From contig OAPG01000004.1 of NCBI GenBank assembly GCA_900208305.1, forward strand, positions 124,001 to 188,000: DNA of 64,000 bases. The letters run 5' to 3'. Positions 20,652 through 29,997 of this stretch are shown piece by piece. The notes under the pieces were generated by a model. The model was not told the DNA's origin and searched no databases. It worked only from the letters and a program-made list of their open reading frames with translations. This DNA comes from Melanopsichium pennsylvanicum. Lineage: Eukaryota; Basidiomycota; Ustilaginomycetes; Ustilaginales. The translations under genes were made by a program, and so were the position numbers. Each line of letters starts with the position of its first letter. Position 1 is the stretch's first letter.

Positions 20652-22274
20652 TCACATCAGCCCAATCACAACGGCCACCCATCCATCAGCACCCACCAAC
20701 GCGCTTCCGAGCCAATTGATCTCCGTATCCAGGGGCACACTGACTCCCTGCACGATCGCAAACGCTAGCGGCTTCGCCTGTGCTTGAAAGCTGCCAAAGC
20801 TTGGTGGAGGCGGGAACAGCAACGGAAACAAGGCTGACAGTACCGCATACAGTGTGTTTGGTCTACCATCCTCCAACATTGGCGGGACCGGCTCTTGAAC
20901 GATGGGTGCATTGTCCGGCAAAAAGATGCGTATCGGTATGCTTCGCACTCCATAAGATGCAGGGTTGGGGGTTGAGGGAGGATCTGACGAATCTGTGCTT
21001 GTGATTGCCGAGACTGCACTTGGGGCTAGGCTTGCTTGACTCTCATTGGGTTGAGCGGTGAGGCTTCGTTGCACAGGTGGTGCTGTACTGCGGTCTTCGA
21101 GGTTGAGACTCGTTGTTCGGGAAGCTATCGCTGATCTATTCACACAACTTGCCCCCGCACTAGGCTCGACAGAAGAAACAGCGGCGGTTGGGACGAGTTT
21201 GTTCGCAATACTCCAGAAAAGCTCATAATCATGGTTGACCACACCTTCCCATAGCGTATCCTGCTCCTGCTTTCTGAGATTTGTCACCTTCTTGGTAGAG
21301 CCGTATCGTACGAAATCGGCCTCTTTGATCATCGACATGAACGAGATCTTGCACGATTCCAAGCCGAAATTGCTGTGGAGGCGTTCAACCGGTGGTTTGG
21401 TGGTGCGAAGCTTTATCTTCCACGGTAGCCTCGATGGCAGTGCTCCGACACTTGCTGGTGCCAAAGCAGTCTTTTGAGCCAAAGACTGTGCATCTGAGCG
21501 TAGACTCCCCGGCCCAGACGTGTTCGCCGTTATGGATTGATACGAGATGCTGGTCCTTGCTGGGTTCGCCGTGTGGTAGTCGTACAACAATCCAATCTGC
21601 CAGTGCCATCTCAGCGGTTGACCCTCATATTCGAACCAAAGCTCTTTCTCATTTACAGCGTTTGATTCTGGGCCTTCCAGGACAAGTTCTAGCAGATTCT
21701 TCTTGACATCAGCAACGACGAGGGGAAGATAGCTGATTCGTGGGACCACAAGGTAAGTCGAGTCAATGGTGGGATCAGACCCTGGTGGAAGATCAGACGC
21801 ATCTATGGAGACGCAGATGGGGATCGTTCCTTCCCAGACTAGACGGCGGAAAGCGGTTGTGGATTGTATTGCAGAGACTGTGTTATAGGATGAAATGACG
21901 GAGGGTGAGCCAAACCCTGAAGTGTGAGGCGAGGCTGGAGTAAGGTAAGAGGACGGACTGCCTTGACCGAGAGAGGCGGGGCCCAGAATTGGCGTTGACG
22001 TGACAGAGGGAGAGGCGATCGGAACGGTGGAGGACGGAGGTGCAGACCGGGATGGATAGTTGCCTGCTGAGGATGAGCGCCTCTGTGAGCTCGCGAGTGG
22101 TGGTTGTGACATGGTTCTATTAGCATCGACCCCACGCCGACTTGACAAAGCAGCAGTGTTTGCGGGTGAGAAGCTGGCGACGGAGCCGTCGGAGTTGTTG
22201 TTCCCAAAACCTCGGATGATGATGATGGTGTTTGGAGAGAATAGTCTGACGAGGTCATTGCTCTGACCATGCAT
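20652..22274 (-). CDS. atg5: Autophagy protein ATG5
   Basis: Covalent partner of Atg12; Atg12-Atg5 with Atg16 promotes lipidation of Atg8 at the phagophore. 540 aa from ATG 22274. The APG5 core starts near residue 142 (FRRLVWEGTIPICVSI) and includes FEYEGQPLRWHWQIGLLYD, LPWKIKLRT, and MIKEADFVRYGSTKKVTNL followed by LFWSIANKLVP. By alignment with human Lys130 the Atg12 acceptor should be Lys328 or Lys329 in STKK. The C-terminal block GVSVPLDTEINWLGSALV is typical. The first 140 residues are Ser/Pro-rich and not conserved. The true start is uncertain: Met55 (22112) is an alternative, and another frame over 22150-22270 also reads a plausible Ser/Thr-rich N-terminus. Confidence 0.93.
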   Translation of the reverse strand: MHGQSNDLVRLFSPNTIIIIRGFGNNNSDGSVASFSPANTAALSSRRGVDANRTMSQPPLASSQRRSSSAGNYPSRSAPPSSTVPIASPSVTSTPILGPASLGQGSPSSYLTPASPHTSGFGSPSVISSYNTVSAIQSTTAFRRLVWEGTIPICVSIDASDLPPGSDPTIDSTYLVVPRISYLPLVVADVKKNLLELVLEGPESNAVNEKELWFEYEGQPLRWHWQIGLLYDYHTANPARTSISYQSITANTSGPGSLRSDAQSLAQKTALAPASVGALPSRLPWKIKLRTTKPPVERLHSNFGLESCKISFMSMIKEADFVRYGSTKKVTNLRKQEQDTLWEGVVNHDYELFWSIANKLVPTAAVSSVEPSAGASCVNRSAIASRTTSLNLEDRSTAPPVQRSLTAQPNESQASLAPSAVSAITSTDSSDPPSTPNPASYGVRSIPIRIFLPDNAPIVQEPVPPMLEDGRPNTLYAVLSALFPLLFPPPPSFGSFQAQAKPLAFAIVQGVSVPLDTEINWLGSALVGADGWVAVVIGLM

Positions 22275-22531
22275 TTCGATAAACCAACACGCAACTCAGC
22301 CGTCCAAAATAGGGTGCAAGCAGCAGCGCGTCGAAGGGGACCCTGATTTTTATGCCTCAATCCTGGCTCGTGGAGCCGTTTTCCAACCTTACATCCACTC
22401 CAACTCTGGTTCATCAAAACGTTGTGAAACTTATCATCATCGAGATCACTCGCTCAAAGGGTCTCAAATCATACACGAGTCTTTGACAGTCAAGCCATGA
22501 GCCAAAACTCGAGTTCGAAGTATCGCAATAA

Positions 22532-23987
22532 TCAAGCTCGCCACTGAGAGAATAAGACACCGCGTCGTGAACGAAAGGAGAAAGAATGAAGAGAGCTTAG
22601 GGTTAGCATTGTGTGCAGAGACAAGTCGGCGTTTTTGTAAGTGTGGTCGCGGACTCACTATTATATCCGGCGTATCCGTCCGAAACCTTTGAGTGACAGT
22701 GCTCTTCTCCAAGCTCGTGTCCAAGCCCATCCTGTGACTCAATAACCCTGCATGAGCGATCATGATCCCGTTGTCAATGCAAAACCTTTCATCCGTCGCA
22801 AACACGCTTCCGCCCCTCTCACTTGCCATGACACCCATCATATGTTGCAGCCTCTGATTGCTACCCACCCCACCCACGATGAGTACCTCTTTGGACCCAA
22901 TGTGAGCCATAGCACGTTCTGTGATCTCGACCAGCATCGAAAAGATGTGCTCTTGAAGCGAGAAGCACAGGTCGGCTGGAGTGATTGTGTCTACGGAGGA
23001 GTCCAACTGCGAGGGCCCTGCCTGGGCGACGTCCACATCTGCATCCGTCAAGCCTTTGTCCTCCTCTTGGGACACTTGAGCGGTGGGTTCGGCCAAGTTG
23101 ACGATATGCTTGCCTCCACCTTCACCTGTCCACACCTCGCCATTGGCCAGACTTCCCACGGCTGCATCGTCATACACCACCTTGGGGTTGACCTTGAACC
23201 TCTTGTCCCTGGTATATGCCTCGGTAGCGCTGAGAATTCCTGCAAGGCTCACATCCATTCCCTTGGTTGTGTATGGCAGCGGCACCAATCGCCGGCCCTT
23301 CTTGGCCTCCTTTTCAATGTTTTGCCCTGGACTCGGGTCGTTGCTTAATCCAATCACGCGCGCGAATCTGTCGAGGCAATTGCCGACTGCAATATCCAAC
23401 GTCTCCCCAAATATCCTATACTTTTGCGCCGAATATGCGATGACTTGTGTGTTGCCTCCCGAAACATATAGCACCACTGGGTTGTGCGCACCGGTAATCG
23501 TACGCCCCATTTCTATGTGGCCCACACAGTGATTCACCCCAACCAGAGGCTTGTTGTACATCAGTGCGAGAGTTCTCGCAACAATCGCGACACTTTGCAA
23601 GGGAGCACCCATGCCAGGACCTTTGGTGTAGCAGATACAGTCGACTTTTTCGAGAGAGCTGATACCAGAGCGACGAACAGCCTCGGAGATCACGCGAATG
23701 ATCCATTCCTTGTGATGCTTGGCCGTATCGGAAGGTTGAAAGCCTGAGCCGGGAGGTGTGACGTATGTGTGACGGACATTGGACAAAATTTCCACTTGTC
23801 CGACTGATCGCGACGAGATGGAATCAGGCGGACTCGAAGAGGTGAACGAGGAGGAGGTGGCGGGAGAAAATGATTTGTGTAAGACGATGCCGGCACCCAG
23901 TTTATTGGCTGATCCTTCGAGACCCAGGGCCAGGTAAGGACGATTTGGATAGAGCAGTGGGTCTGCCTTTCGCACTCGGGAAGGCAT
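22532..23987 (-). CDS. kae1: KEOPS subunit KAE1 (tRNA t6A37 threonylcarbamoyltransferase)
   Basis: Catalytic subunit of KEOPS; transfers the threonylcarbamoyl group to A37 of ANN-decoding tRNAs. Two exons: 22659-23987 and 22532-22543, giving 446 aa. The intron (22544-22658, 115 nt) has GTGAGT, a TGCTAAC branch site and CTCAG. The last exon is 12 nt and encodes Trp-Arg-Ala-stop, restoring the family ending FRTD...WRx. Unspliced, the frame would run 54 codons of unrelated sequence. Start is ATG 23987 ([10 protein letters not shown]); the frame upstream opens only with TTG. Motifs: [12 protein letters not shown] (22-33), metal ligands His153 and His157 in [11 protein letters not shown], nucleotide-binding YVSGGNT (174-180), and [14 protein letters not shown] fungal insertion precedes the C-terminal third ([12 protein letters not shown]). 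Divergent from ctu2 with 249 bp between starts. Confidence 0.95.
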
Positions 23988-24236
23988 GTTGAAGAACTTC
24001 GACAAGATACGGGAAAGGAGGTGGTAATTGTGGTCTGGGATAGAAGTTATTGTACCAGCATCCTCCCACCTCAAAATTTACCCGAGATCCGAAAACATCC
24101 GCCAAAATTTTATAAGCTTCCGCTCTTTTAGGTGGCAAAGCTGTGTTTCGGATCTCGTGCCTCCACTCTACGCTGTTATTCCAAGACAACCACCGTACAC
24201 CATCTCTTTTTCCCGCATCGGCATCCAACTATAACT
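23988..24236. promoter_or_regulatory. Divergent promoter of kae1 and ctu2
   Basis: The 249 bp between two opposed ATGs must hold both promoters and both leaders. Both genes modify the anticodon loop of tRNA, so shared control is plausible. No specific factor site is identified. Confidence 0.7.
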
Positions 24237-26318
24237 ATGCCGTGCCCTCAACCAGAGGCAATAGTGCGTCCACCGACAACCATAATCACCTGCATCAGAT
24301 GCAAGTCTGCTCCAGCAATAGCCATCTTCCGCGATTCCATCTACTGTCAAAACTGCGCCCTATCCGTCTTTGACCAAAAAGCAAAGTCTGGTCTAGAATT
24401 TGCAAGAGGTGCCGGTCTGGCTCATTACGTTGCCGCTTCTCGCTCCACATCCACCTCCTTGGCCCCTGGTTCCGTGTCTTCTGCGTCTGCGTCTCGATCT
24501 GCTCCTTTCACTGCTCCCTCTCGAGCAGCTAATGTTGAGAATGGCGACAACAGCGAGAGCGTTATTCGGCGTAAGAAACTAGTCAAAGAGATCAACAACG
24601 GCTCAGGAAATGCAACGGCGAACGTCAGTGCAAATATTGCAATCGCCTTCTCCGGCGGAGCTTCTTCTCGTGCTCTCCTGCGTACTGCTGTGCAGTACTT
24701 TAGGCCAGAGAAAAGGTTTGCCAACAGGGAGGATAGGAAAGCCAGAGCTCGTGGCGAGGCACTGCCCCAGACCGAAGAGAACTCAAACGGGAATTTCAAC
24801 AACGCGAGTGGGCGTTTCAATGGAGTTGGCAAGATCTATGTGATTCATGTTGATGATTCCACTGTGATACCAGACGGCGTAGACATGTCTCAGGAGATTA
24901 GGGCGATGGTTGAAGCCGAGGGCTGCGCTGACTTGGAGTTCGTTCCTGTCAAGCTGGAGGACGTCTACAGATCCACCTCTTCAGAGCATTCCTTCGAAGG
25001 CGTGCCGTGGAAGCTTCACGACGTAGACAGTCAGCTTCTTTCCTCCAACGCAACAACTATCTCGAATCCAACTCAAGCCCTCAAGGATCTCTTCTCATTC
25101 ATACATCCCACAATCACACCACGAACAGCCGCATCTTCAGCGCGGACTCGAGTCGAAGACCTACACTACATTCTCCTCAGCGGCCTCTTGCGTCGCGTCT
25201 CCGCTGCCCTCAATTGCTCGTCGTTATTGCTGGGCGAATCGGCAACACGCGTCTCCATCCGTCTCATCGAATCGCTAGCTAAAGGAGCTGGTCACAAGCT
25301 CGCCGTCCAAAACAGTGATGCTGTGTGGATCGATGATCTCCTCGTTGTGCGACCGCTCAAAGCGCATCTCCTGCAGGAGGTGCTTTTCTACACAAACGCA
25401 CTAGGCCTTGACTCAGTCCAACCTGAGCAGCACATCGTCACTCCAACAGTGCTCACAAGCGACATCTTGACGAACAAGACTTCAAATGTTCCTGCCATGG
25501 ATAAAAGTTCGATAGCCAGACTCACCGAAACCTTTATTCTCAACCTAGAACAAGGTGTCCCAAGCACTGTGACCACGATCGGCAGAACTGGACACAAGCT
25601 TGTCCTGAACACGCCACCTTTGTCCGATACCTATACCACAGGCAGCAGCAGCAGCACTGTTGCAGATGTTTCGACCTCGACAACCAAGTTTCAACAAGTT
25701 GGGCCTAGTATTTCGCTCAAGTCTCGTGCAGGGTTGACGGGTAAGATGGCAGAGTTGAAAGTGGTTGAGGAGCCGCGGATTGGTTCGAGGGGCGCAAAGT
25801 TGGCCCAAGCCAGTGAAGCCTGTTTCCACTGGAACTCTGCGCTTGGATGTGCCCTGTGTGGTATGCCCTCTCAACATCCACATGCGAGGTATTGGAAGAA
25901 GGATATTACCATCAGCAGTCTCAACGAGACCGCGCCAAGTACGCAAAAACAGGCAACAGATATACTCTCGGAAGAAGAGAGAGGCAGAAATTGGATCGAG
26001 CTCAGCGACCATCTTTGCTATGCATGCTTGTTGGTTCTAGCTCCACCACTCAGTGCTTCCGAAGAGGCAGACGTCTCGCTCTTGCCAAGTCATGTCTTGG
26101 ACCACATCCAGAGGGATGGCAAAGCGAAGGACTCACTTGGTAAAGAAGAAGCAAACGGCCTGACTTTTGGGAGACCACGCAATGCGGCAGAAGATGAATC
26201 GGAGGTCCAAGAGGAGAAAAAGCAGAGTCACTGTGGAAATCACAAAAATGACTCTTTGCAGCCGCTCAAGAGAGCCCAGATCAAGGCCAAAATCGATGAG
26301 TTCCTGTTAGAGGACTGA
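24237..26318 (+). CDS. ncs2: Cytoplasmic tRNA 2-thiolation protein 2 (CTU2/NCS2)
   Basis: Partner of Ctu1/Ncs6 in the Urm1-dependent 2-thiolation of wobble U34 in tRNA Lys, Glu and Gln. 693 aa from ATG 24237; the frame runs further upstream only from a GTG. An N-terminal paired CxxC zinc site is visible (Cys19, Cys22, Cys37, Cys40). A degenerate PP-loop SGGASS sits at 139-144. The middle shows LSGLLRRVSAALNCSSLLLG, which fits the family's adenine-nucleotide hydrolase-like fold. A second Cys cluster occurs at 529-541 (CFHWNSALGCALC), with CYAC further on, and the C-terminus ends DEFLLED as in other fungal Ncs2 proteins. Ser-rich and Asn-rich inserts make it longer than yeast Ncs2. Convergent with tay1, 121 bp apart. 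Confidence 0.93.
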   Translation: MPCPQPEAIVRPPTTIITCIRCKSAPAIAIFRDSIYCQNCALSVFDQKAKSGLEFARGAGLAHYVAASRSTSTSLAPGSVSSASASRSAPFTAPSRAANVENGDNSESVIRRKKLVKEINNGSGNATANVSANIAIAFSGGASSRALLRTAVQYFRPEKRFANREDRKARARGEALPQTEENSNGNFNNASGRFNGVGKIYVIHVDDSTVIPDGVDMSQEIRAMVEAEGCADLEFVPVKLEDVYRSTSSEHSFEGVPWKLHDVDSQLLSSNATTISNPTQALKDLFSFIHPTITPRTAASSARTRVEDLHYILLSGLLRRVSAALNCSSLLLGESATRVSIRLIESLAKGAGHKLAVQNSDAVWIDDLLVVRPLKAHLLQEVLFYTNALGLDSVQPEQHIVTPTVLTSDILTNKTSNVPAMDKSSIARLTETFILNLEQGVPSTVTTIGRTGHKLVLNTPPLSDTYTTGSSSSTVADVSTSTTKFQQVGPSISLKSRAGLTGKMAELKVVEEPRIGSRGAKLAQASEACFHWNSALGCALCGMPSQHPHARYWKKDITISSLNETAPSTQKQATDILSEEERGRNWIELSDHLCYACLLVLAPPLSASEEADVSLLPSHVLDHIQRDGKAKDSLGKEEANGLTFGRPRNAAEDESEVQEEKKQSHCGNHKNDSLQPLKRAQIKAKIDEFLLED

Positions 26319-26439
26319 ATCGAGGGCCCCTCGCACACATGCCCAAAGTCGAGCTCGATATACTTTCTAGAAAAGGGGGATCTGTGTTATCCCATGCCAT
26401 TGTTTAAAATGCCGATGATAGCCTCTTCTTTGTGCTGGA

Positions 26440-29400
26440 CTATTCCTGAGTGTACGACCCATTTCCACCCTGTCCAGGGCTGGCGTTTCTACTGCCGCCA
26501 CCACCACTACCACTGGCTCCATTGAAACCAGCCCTCCCACGATTTGACCCTGACGTCAGTCCATAACCGGGACTGTTATTCTCGCCAGGACTGCTGGTCC
26601 AGTCGGTCGTCGCCGCTTGCACAATGGCAAACTGGCCCACGTTTTTAAAATTGCCTGCGCCATACAGCGGCTGTACCCTGTGGTCAAAGGGCATGCCCGA
26701 GTTCCACATCTGATTCATGCTGGCAGCCGCTGCAGCAGCTTGGCCTGGGGTGGCACCGATCGGCGAGCTATGGGAGGAGAAGCCTGGTGATTGTTGCAAC
26801 TGCCCAGAGCCCTGCGATCTGACCGAGTCTGGGTATAGGGACAGATCGCCACTGAGACCTGTTTGATCTGGAGCACTGGGAGTTGCTCTAAGTGCATCGC
26901 CAAATGGACCATCGAAGAACTCACTCGACAAACCTGCATTGTCATTGGCCAGTGGTGCTTCAGATGCCTGCAGTTCATCGAGCACTGCTTGGAAGACGTA
27001 GTCGGATGGCTCAAGATCGGGCTCGTTGTCATCTTCTTCATCCTCTTCGTAGCCATCTTCGTCCGCTTCTTCCTCGTGGTCAGAGTCTTCGTCTGAATCG
27101 ACATCGCGTTGAAATTGCTGAGCGAATGCGAGAGCACGCGTGTCCTCGACTGATTCTAGGGCTGCTTCGAGAGCTCCTTCGGCACGGCGAAGTGTGTCGG
27201 TGGAACGACGACGCTGGTCGTCATCAGACTCTTCGACGTCCTTGTTGTCGTCATAATTGTCGCGAGTGAAGCGAGTGCCGACGTCTTTGGCGGTGAAGGT
27301 TTGCTCGCGTTGCAGCTCGAGCGAGTCTGGTGACCCCTCACGCTCCTCGCGAACCAGGGGGTCGCCATAAGTGACGGTTGCAAAGGAGACAGCGCCATCA
27401 CCACCGGCGGAATCGGTGGATCGGCCAATCGACGACTGGCGCTCCTGCGAGAGATTGTTCAGGGCATTCATGTGACGAAGCATTGCATCGGTTGCAGGCT
27501 GACCTTGTCCTACTAACCCAGCTCCTGCTTCCGGCTGATCGCGTCCGCTGCTTTGCGAGGAAGAACCAGTAAAGGCGGTGCTCTCAGCACTCGGTCCGAC
27601 GTTGCCACTTGCTGTGGTCCCATGATGCAGATCGTCGGCCCAAGGATGGTGAGACAGAGGCAGAGACGCCAGCAACTCATTCACGTCGTCGGTCTGAAGA
27701 TCAGAGTCTGAGATGCTGTCAAGATCCCAATCGCCGACATTCCACTGCGCCGGATCGGCTGGATTGGCGGAAAGCGGATCGAAGAGATTCAGCATGGGGG
27801 CAACCATGAAGTCGCCGCGCATGTTTGCTTGCTGGTCACCAAGAAATTTGACATTGAGCTGTTGTTGCTGCTGGCTGAATTCGTCGAGGAAGGACGAGGA
27901 TCTGCGGGACCCTGCAGCTGAAGAATTTGACGAGTCGGAAGCGCGACCCATACCAGGCAACATGACAGCAGCTGATCCGGGGTAAGTGGGCAACGTGAAG
28001 CCGGATTGATTTGCAAAATTGTCCATTCCGGTGTCAAACAAAGACGGCTGCCCAGGGAAGCTGCCAGACGTAGAGGCACCCAGACTGGTGCCGGAAAGGT
28101 CGCTTGCACCAGAGCTGTAGGCTGACCACGCCCCGTGGGCAGGAGCTCGCTGATCGAGCAGCTGCATGGCACTTTCTGGCATCATGGGCTGTCCCGCAGG
28201 GTTCAACCAGGCAAGCACATCGGGCTGAGCAGCCTCGACTTGGACCAAGGGTGATAGTCGAGGATCGGGTTGTAACGGCTGAGCGCCTCCTGCTGGTGAA
28301 TGGTGCTGGCTCGAAGACTGAGACTGCGGCCTCGAGTGTGGATTGGACTGATTCGAGCTGTGACTGCGTCCTTGACCACGTCCGTGCACGTGATGACCAT
28401 GGACGGAAGGCAGGCGTTCGAGGACAGAATTCTTGCCAGTCCGTGTGACGTGACTCCTCCGTTTGTGACCGACACCGTCGTGGCTGATCTGCTTTCCAGC
28501 TTGTCTGCGGGCGTCGTCTGCAGAGGCATTTTTGGCGTGGGAGGACAAGTTCTGCTGTCGCAGTTGCTGGATTTGCTGTTGTTGTGCAATGTCGCTCTCG
28601 CTGGCGCTTGGCGGAGTGGCTCGCTCGCGGATGCTGCTGGTCTCAGAGCTAGTGCCAGGACCCTCGAGGCTGGCCTGTTGGAGTTGTTCGAAGAGACTGT
28701 GGATCGAGTGTCCTGTCACCATGTCAGACGCACGAAGAGGAAGCCCTGCACCGGGCAAAGGTGCTGTGCTGGACGACATTAATGGAGGTCTCGCCTGCAT
28801 TGATGCTTGCTGTTGCTGCTGCAATGCGAAGACTTGACCGAAGCTTCTGTTCCCGCTTTGTATCTGACGCGGCAAATTGTGGCCCATCGAGTTGGATCGG
28901 CCGAGCGCGCTGCTAGCACCACTAGATGGTCCAGACAGCACATGCTCCTGTCCGCCATCAGTGAGGTTGCCATGGTCAGTGAAGTTGCCCTGGTCGGTAA
29001 AGTAGCTGTAGTCGGTCAGATTGCCGTGATCTGTAAGGTGACCGTCGCTAGTAGCGTCGCTTAGAGGATACTCTGATCCACGCCATGCACCTTCAGAAGT
29101 ACTATGATCGGAGAGCGTGCCTGTCAACGGACCTGTTCGAGCTGGATGACCTTGGCCTGGCTTGGCCGCACTTGGCCCGCGGTCCTTTCTGGCTTTAGAA
29201 GGACGTGGCTTGAAACCAGCGCGTTCGTAGTCTTCTGGGAAAGCATTGCGGAAACGGTCACGCAGATCGATAGCTCGTCTCTGACCATCGAAGATCGGAT
29301 TCTTTGCGATCAAAGCCCAATGCGAGCCGTACTGTTGATAGCCTGCGCGAAGAGCAGCATCCTCCTCTGGTGTGAATGGACGTCTCTCCTTGGTCTTTCC

Positions 29401-29997
29401 CTTTTCGAAGATGCTCTTGCCTTGGGCATCACGGCCTCTGACTGCCTTGCTGAGGTGCGTTTTGGCGTTGGGATACATCTCGTGATATGCATCAGGAAAA
29501 TAGGTTCGGAAACGATCCTTGAGGTCACCTGCTGTCCTCTCCGAGAAAAGTCCGGAAAGCTCTGGATCTGAGAGGATCTTTTTCCAGTTTCCCACGCCAT
29601 GTTTGTTGCATCCATCGACGAGTGCTTGCGTCTCTTCAGCGGACCATCTGTGCTTTTGATTTCGATGACCTTCCGATGCTTTTCGACCGAGGGATGACGT
29701 CCTGCGAGAACCAGCAATGGATGTGGAAGGTGCGCTACCTTCGAGATCCGGATCACCCGAAGCTGACTGCGCACTGCTCGACTGATAGCCAGAGCCCGGC
29801 TGGTCGGCGGAAGCCGAGGCTGATAGAGGTGATTGATTGCCCATCTCGAAACGCTGCTGTGCTGCTGGAAAGAAGTGTGATGCACCTTGAGGCTGCTCTG
29901 ATTTGATATCCGAGGATGAAGAGGCGCGATCAACAGATAAAGCACTGAGGGACAGCGCTTGCTGCAATGTTTGAGCCTGCTGGGATTGAGGTTCCAT
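26440..29997 (-). CDS. tay1: Telomere-binding protein, Tay1/Teb1-type (two Myb domains)
   Basis: Double-Myb protein of the Tay1/Teb1 type, which binds TTAGGG-like duplex telomere repeats. 1185 aa from ATG 29997; the upstream frame opens with GTG only. Myb/SANT 1 at about 115-168 contains the telobox-like VDGCNKHGVGNWKKI (127-141) and FSERTAGDLKDRFR. Myb 2 at about 205-255 reads FTPEEDAALRAGYQQYGSHW and then RRAIDLRDRFRNAFP. At 319-348 five hexapeptide units of consensus G-N-L/F-T-D-x are in tandem. The rest is long and disordered: Gln/Ser/His-rich centre, a very acidic block (SDEDSDHEEEADEDGYEEDE) and a Gly/Asn/Ser-rich C-terminus. U. maydis has a Tay1 homologue; the two adjacent N-terminal Myb domains and large size fit it. 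A general Myb regulator is less likely because of the telobox. Confidence 0.85.
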   Translation of the reverse strand: MEPQSQQAQTLQQALSLSALSVDRASSSSDIKSEQPQGASHFFPAAQQRFEMGNQSPLSASASADQPGSGYQSSSAQSASGDPDLEGSAPSTSIAGSRRTSSLGRKASEGHRNQKHRWSAEETQALVDGCNKHGVGNWKKILSDPELSGLFSERTAGDLKDRFRTYFPDAYHEMYPNAKTHLSKAVRGRDAQGKSIFEKGKTKERRPFTPEEDAALRAGYQQYGSHWALIAKNPIFDGQRRAIDLRDRFRNAFPEDYERAGFKPRPSKARKDRGPSAAKPGQGHPARTGPLTGTLSDHSTSEGAWRGSEYPLSDATSDGHLTDHGNLTDYSYFTDQGNFTDHGNLTDGGQEHVLSGPSSGASSALGRSNSMGHNLPRQIQSGNRSFGQVFALQQQQQASMQARPPLMSSSTAPLPGAGLPLRASDMVTGHSIHSLFEQLQQASLEGPGTSSETSSIRERATPPSASESDIAQQQQIQQLRQQNLSSHAKNASADDARRQAGKQISHDGVGHKRRSHVTRTGKNSVLERLPSVHGHHVHGRGQGRSHSSNQSNPHSRPQSQSSSQHHSPAGGAQPLQPDPRLSPLVQVEAAQPDVLAWLNPAGQPMMPESAMQLLDQRAPAHGAWSAYSSGASDLSGTSLGASTSGSFPGQPSLFDTGMDNFANQSGFTLPTYPGSAAVMLPGMGRASDSSNSSAAGSRRSSSFLDEFSQQQQQLNVKFLGDQQANMRGDFMVAPMLNLFDPLSANPADPAQWNVGDWDLDSISDSDLQTDDVNELLASLPLSHHPWADDLHHGTTASGNVGPSAESTAFTGSSSQSSGRDQPEAGAGLVGQGQPATDAMLRHMNALNNLSQERQSSIGRSTDSAGGDGAVSFATVTYGDPLVREEREGSPDSLELQREQTFTAKDVGTRFTRDNYDDNKDVEESDDDQRRRSTDTLRRAEGALEAALESVEDTRALAFAQQFQRDVDSDEDSDHEEEADEDGYEEDEEDDNEPDLEPSDYVFQAVLDELQASEAPLANDNAGLSSEFFDGPFGDALRATPSAPDQTGLSGDLSLYPDSVRSQGSGQLQQSPGFSSHSSPIGATPGQAAAAAASMNQMWNSGMPFDHRVQPLYGAGNFKNVGQFAIVQAATTDWTSSPGENNSPGYGLTSGSNRGRAGFNGASGSGGGGSRNASPGQGGNGSYTQE
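28954..29043 (-). repeat. Five tandem 18-nt units in tay1
   Basis: Encodes GHLTDH, GNLTDY, SYFTDQ, GNFTDH and GNLTDG in succession. The DNA units are diverged at third positions, so the repeat is old or under protein-level constraint. Confidence 0.85.

Noticed and set aside
22752..23348. 198-codon plus-strand open frame
   Set aside because: Lies wholly opposite conserved KAE1 coding sequence; no recognisable motif.
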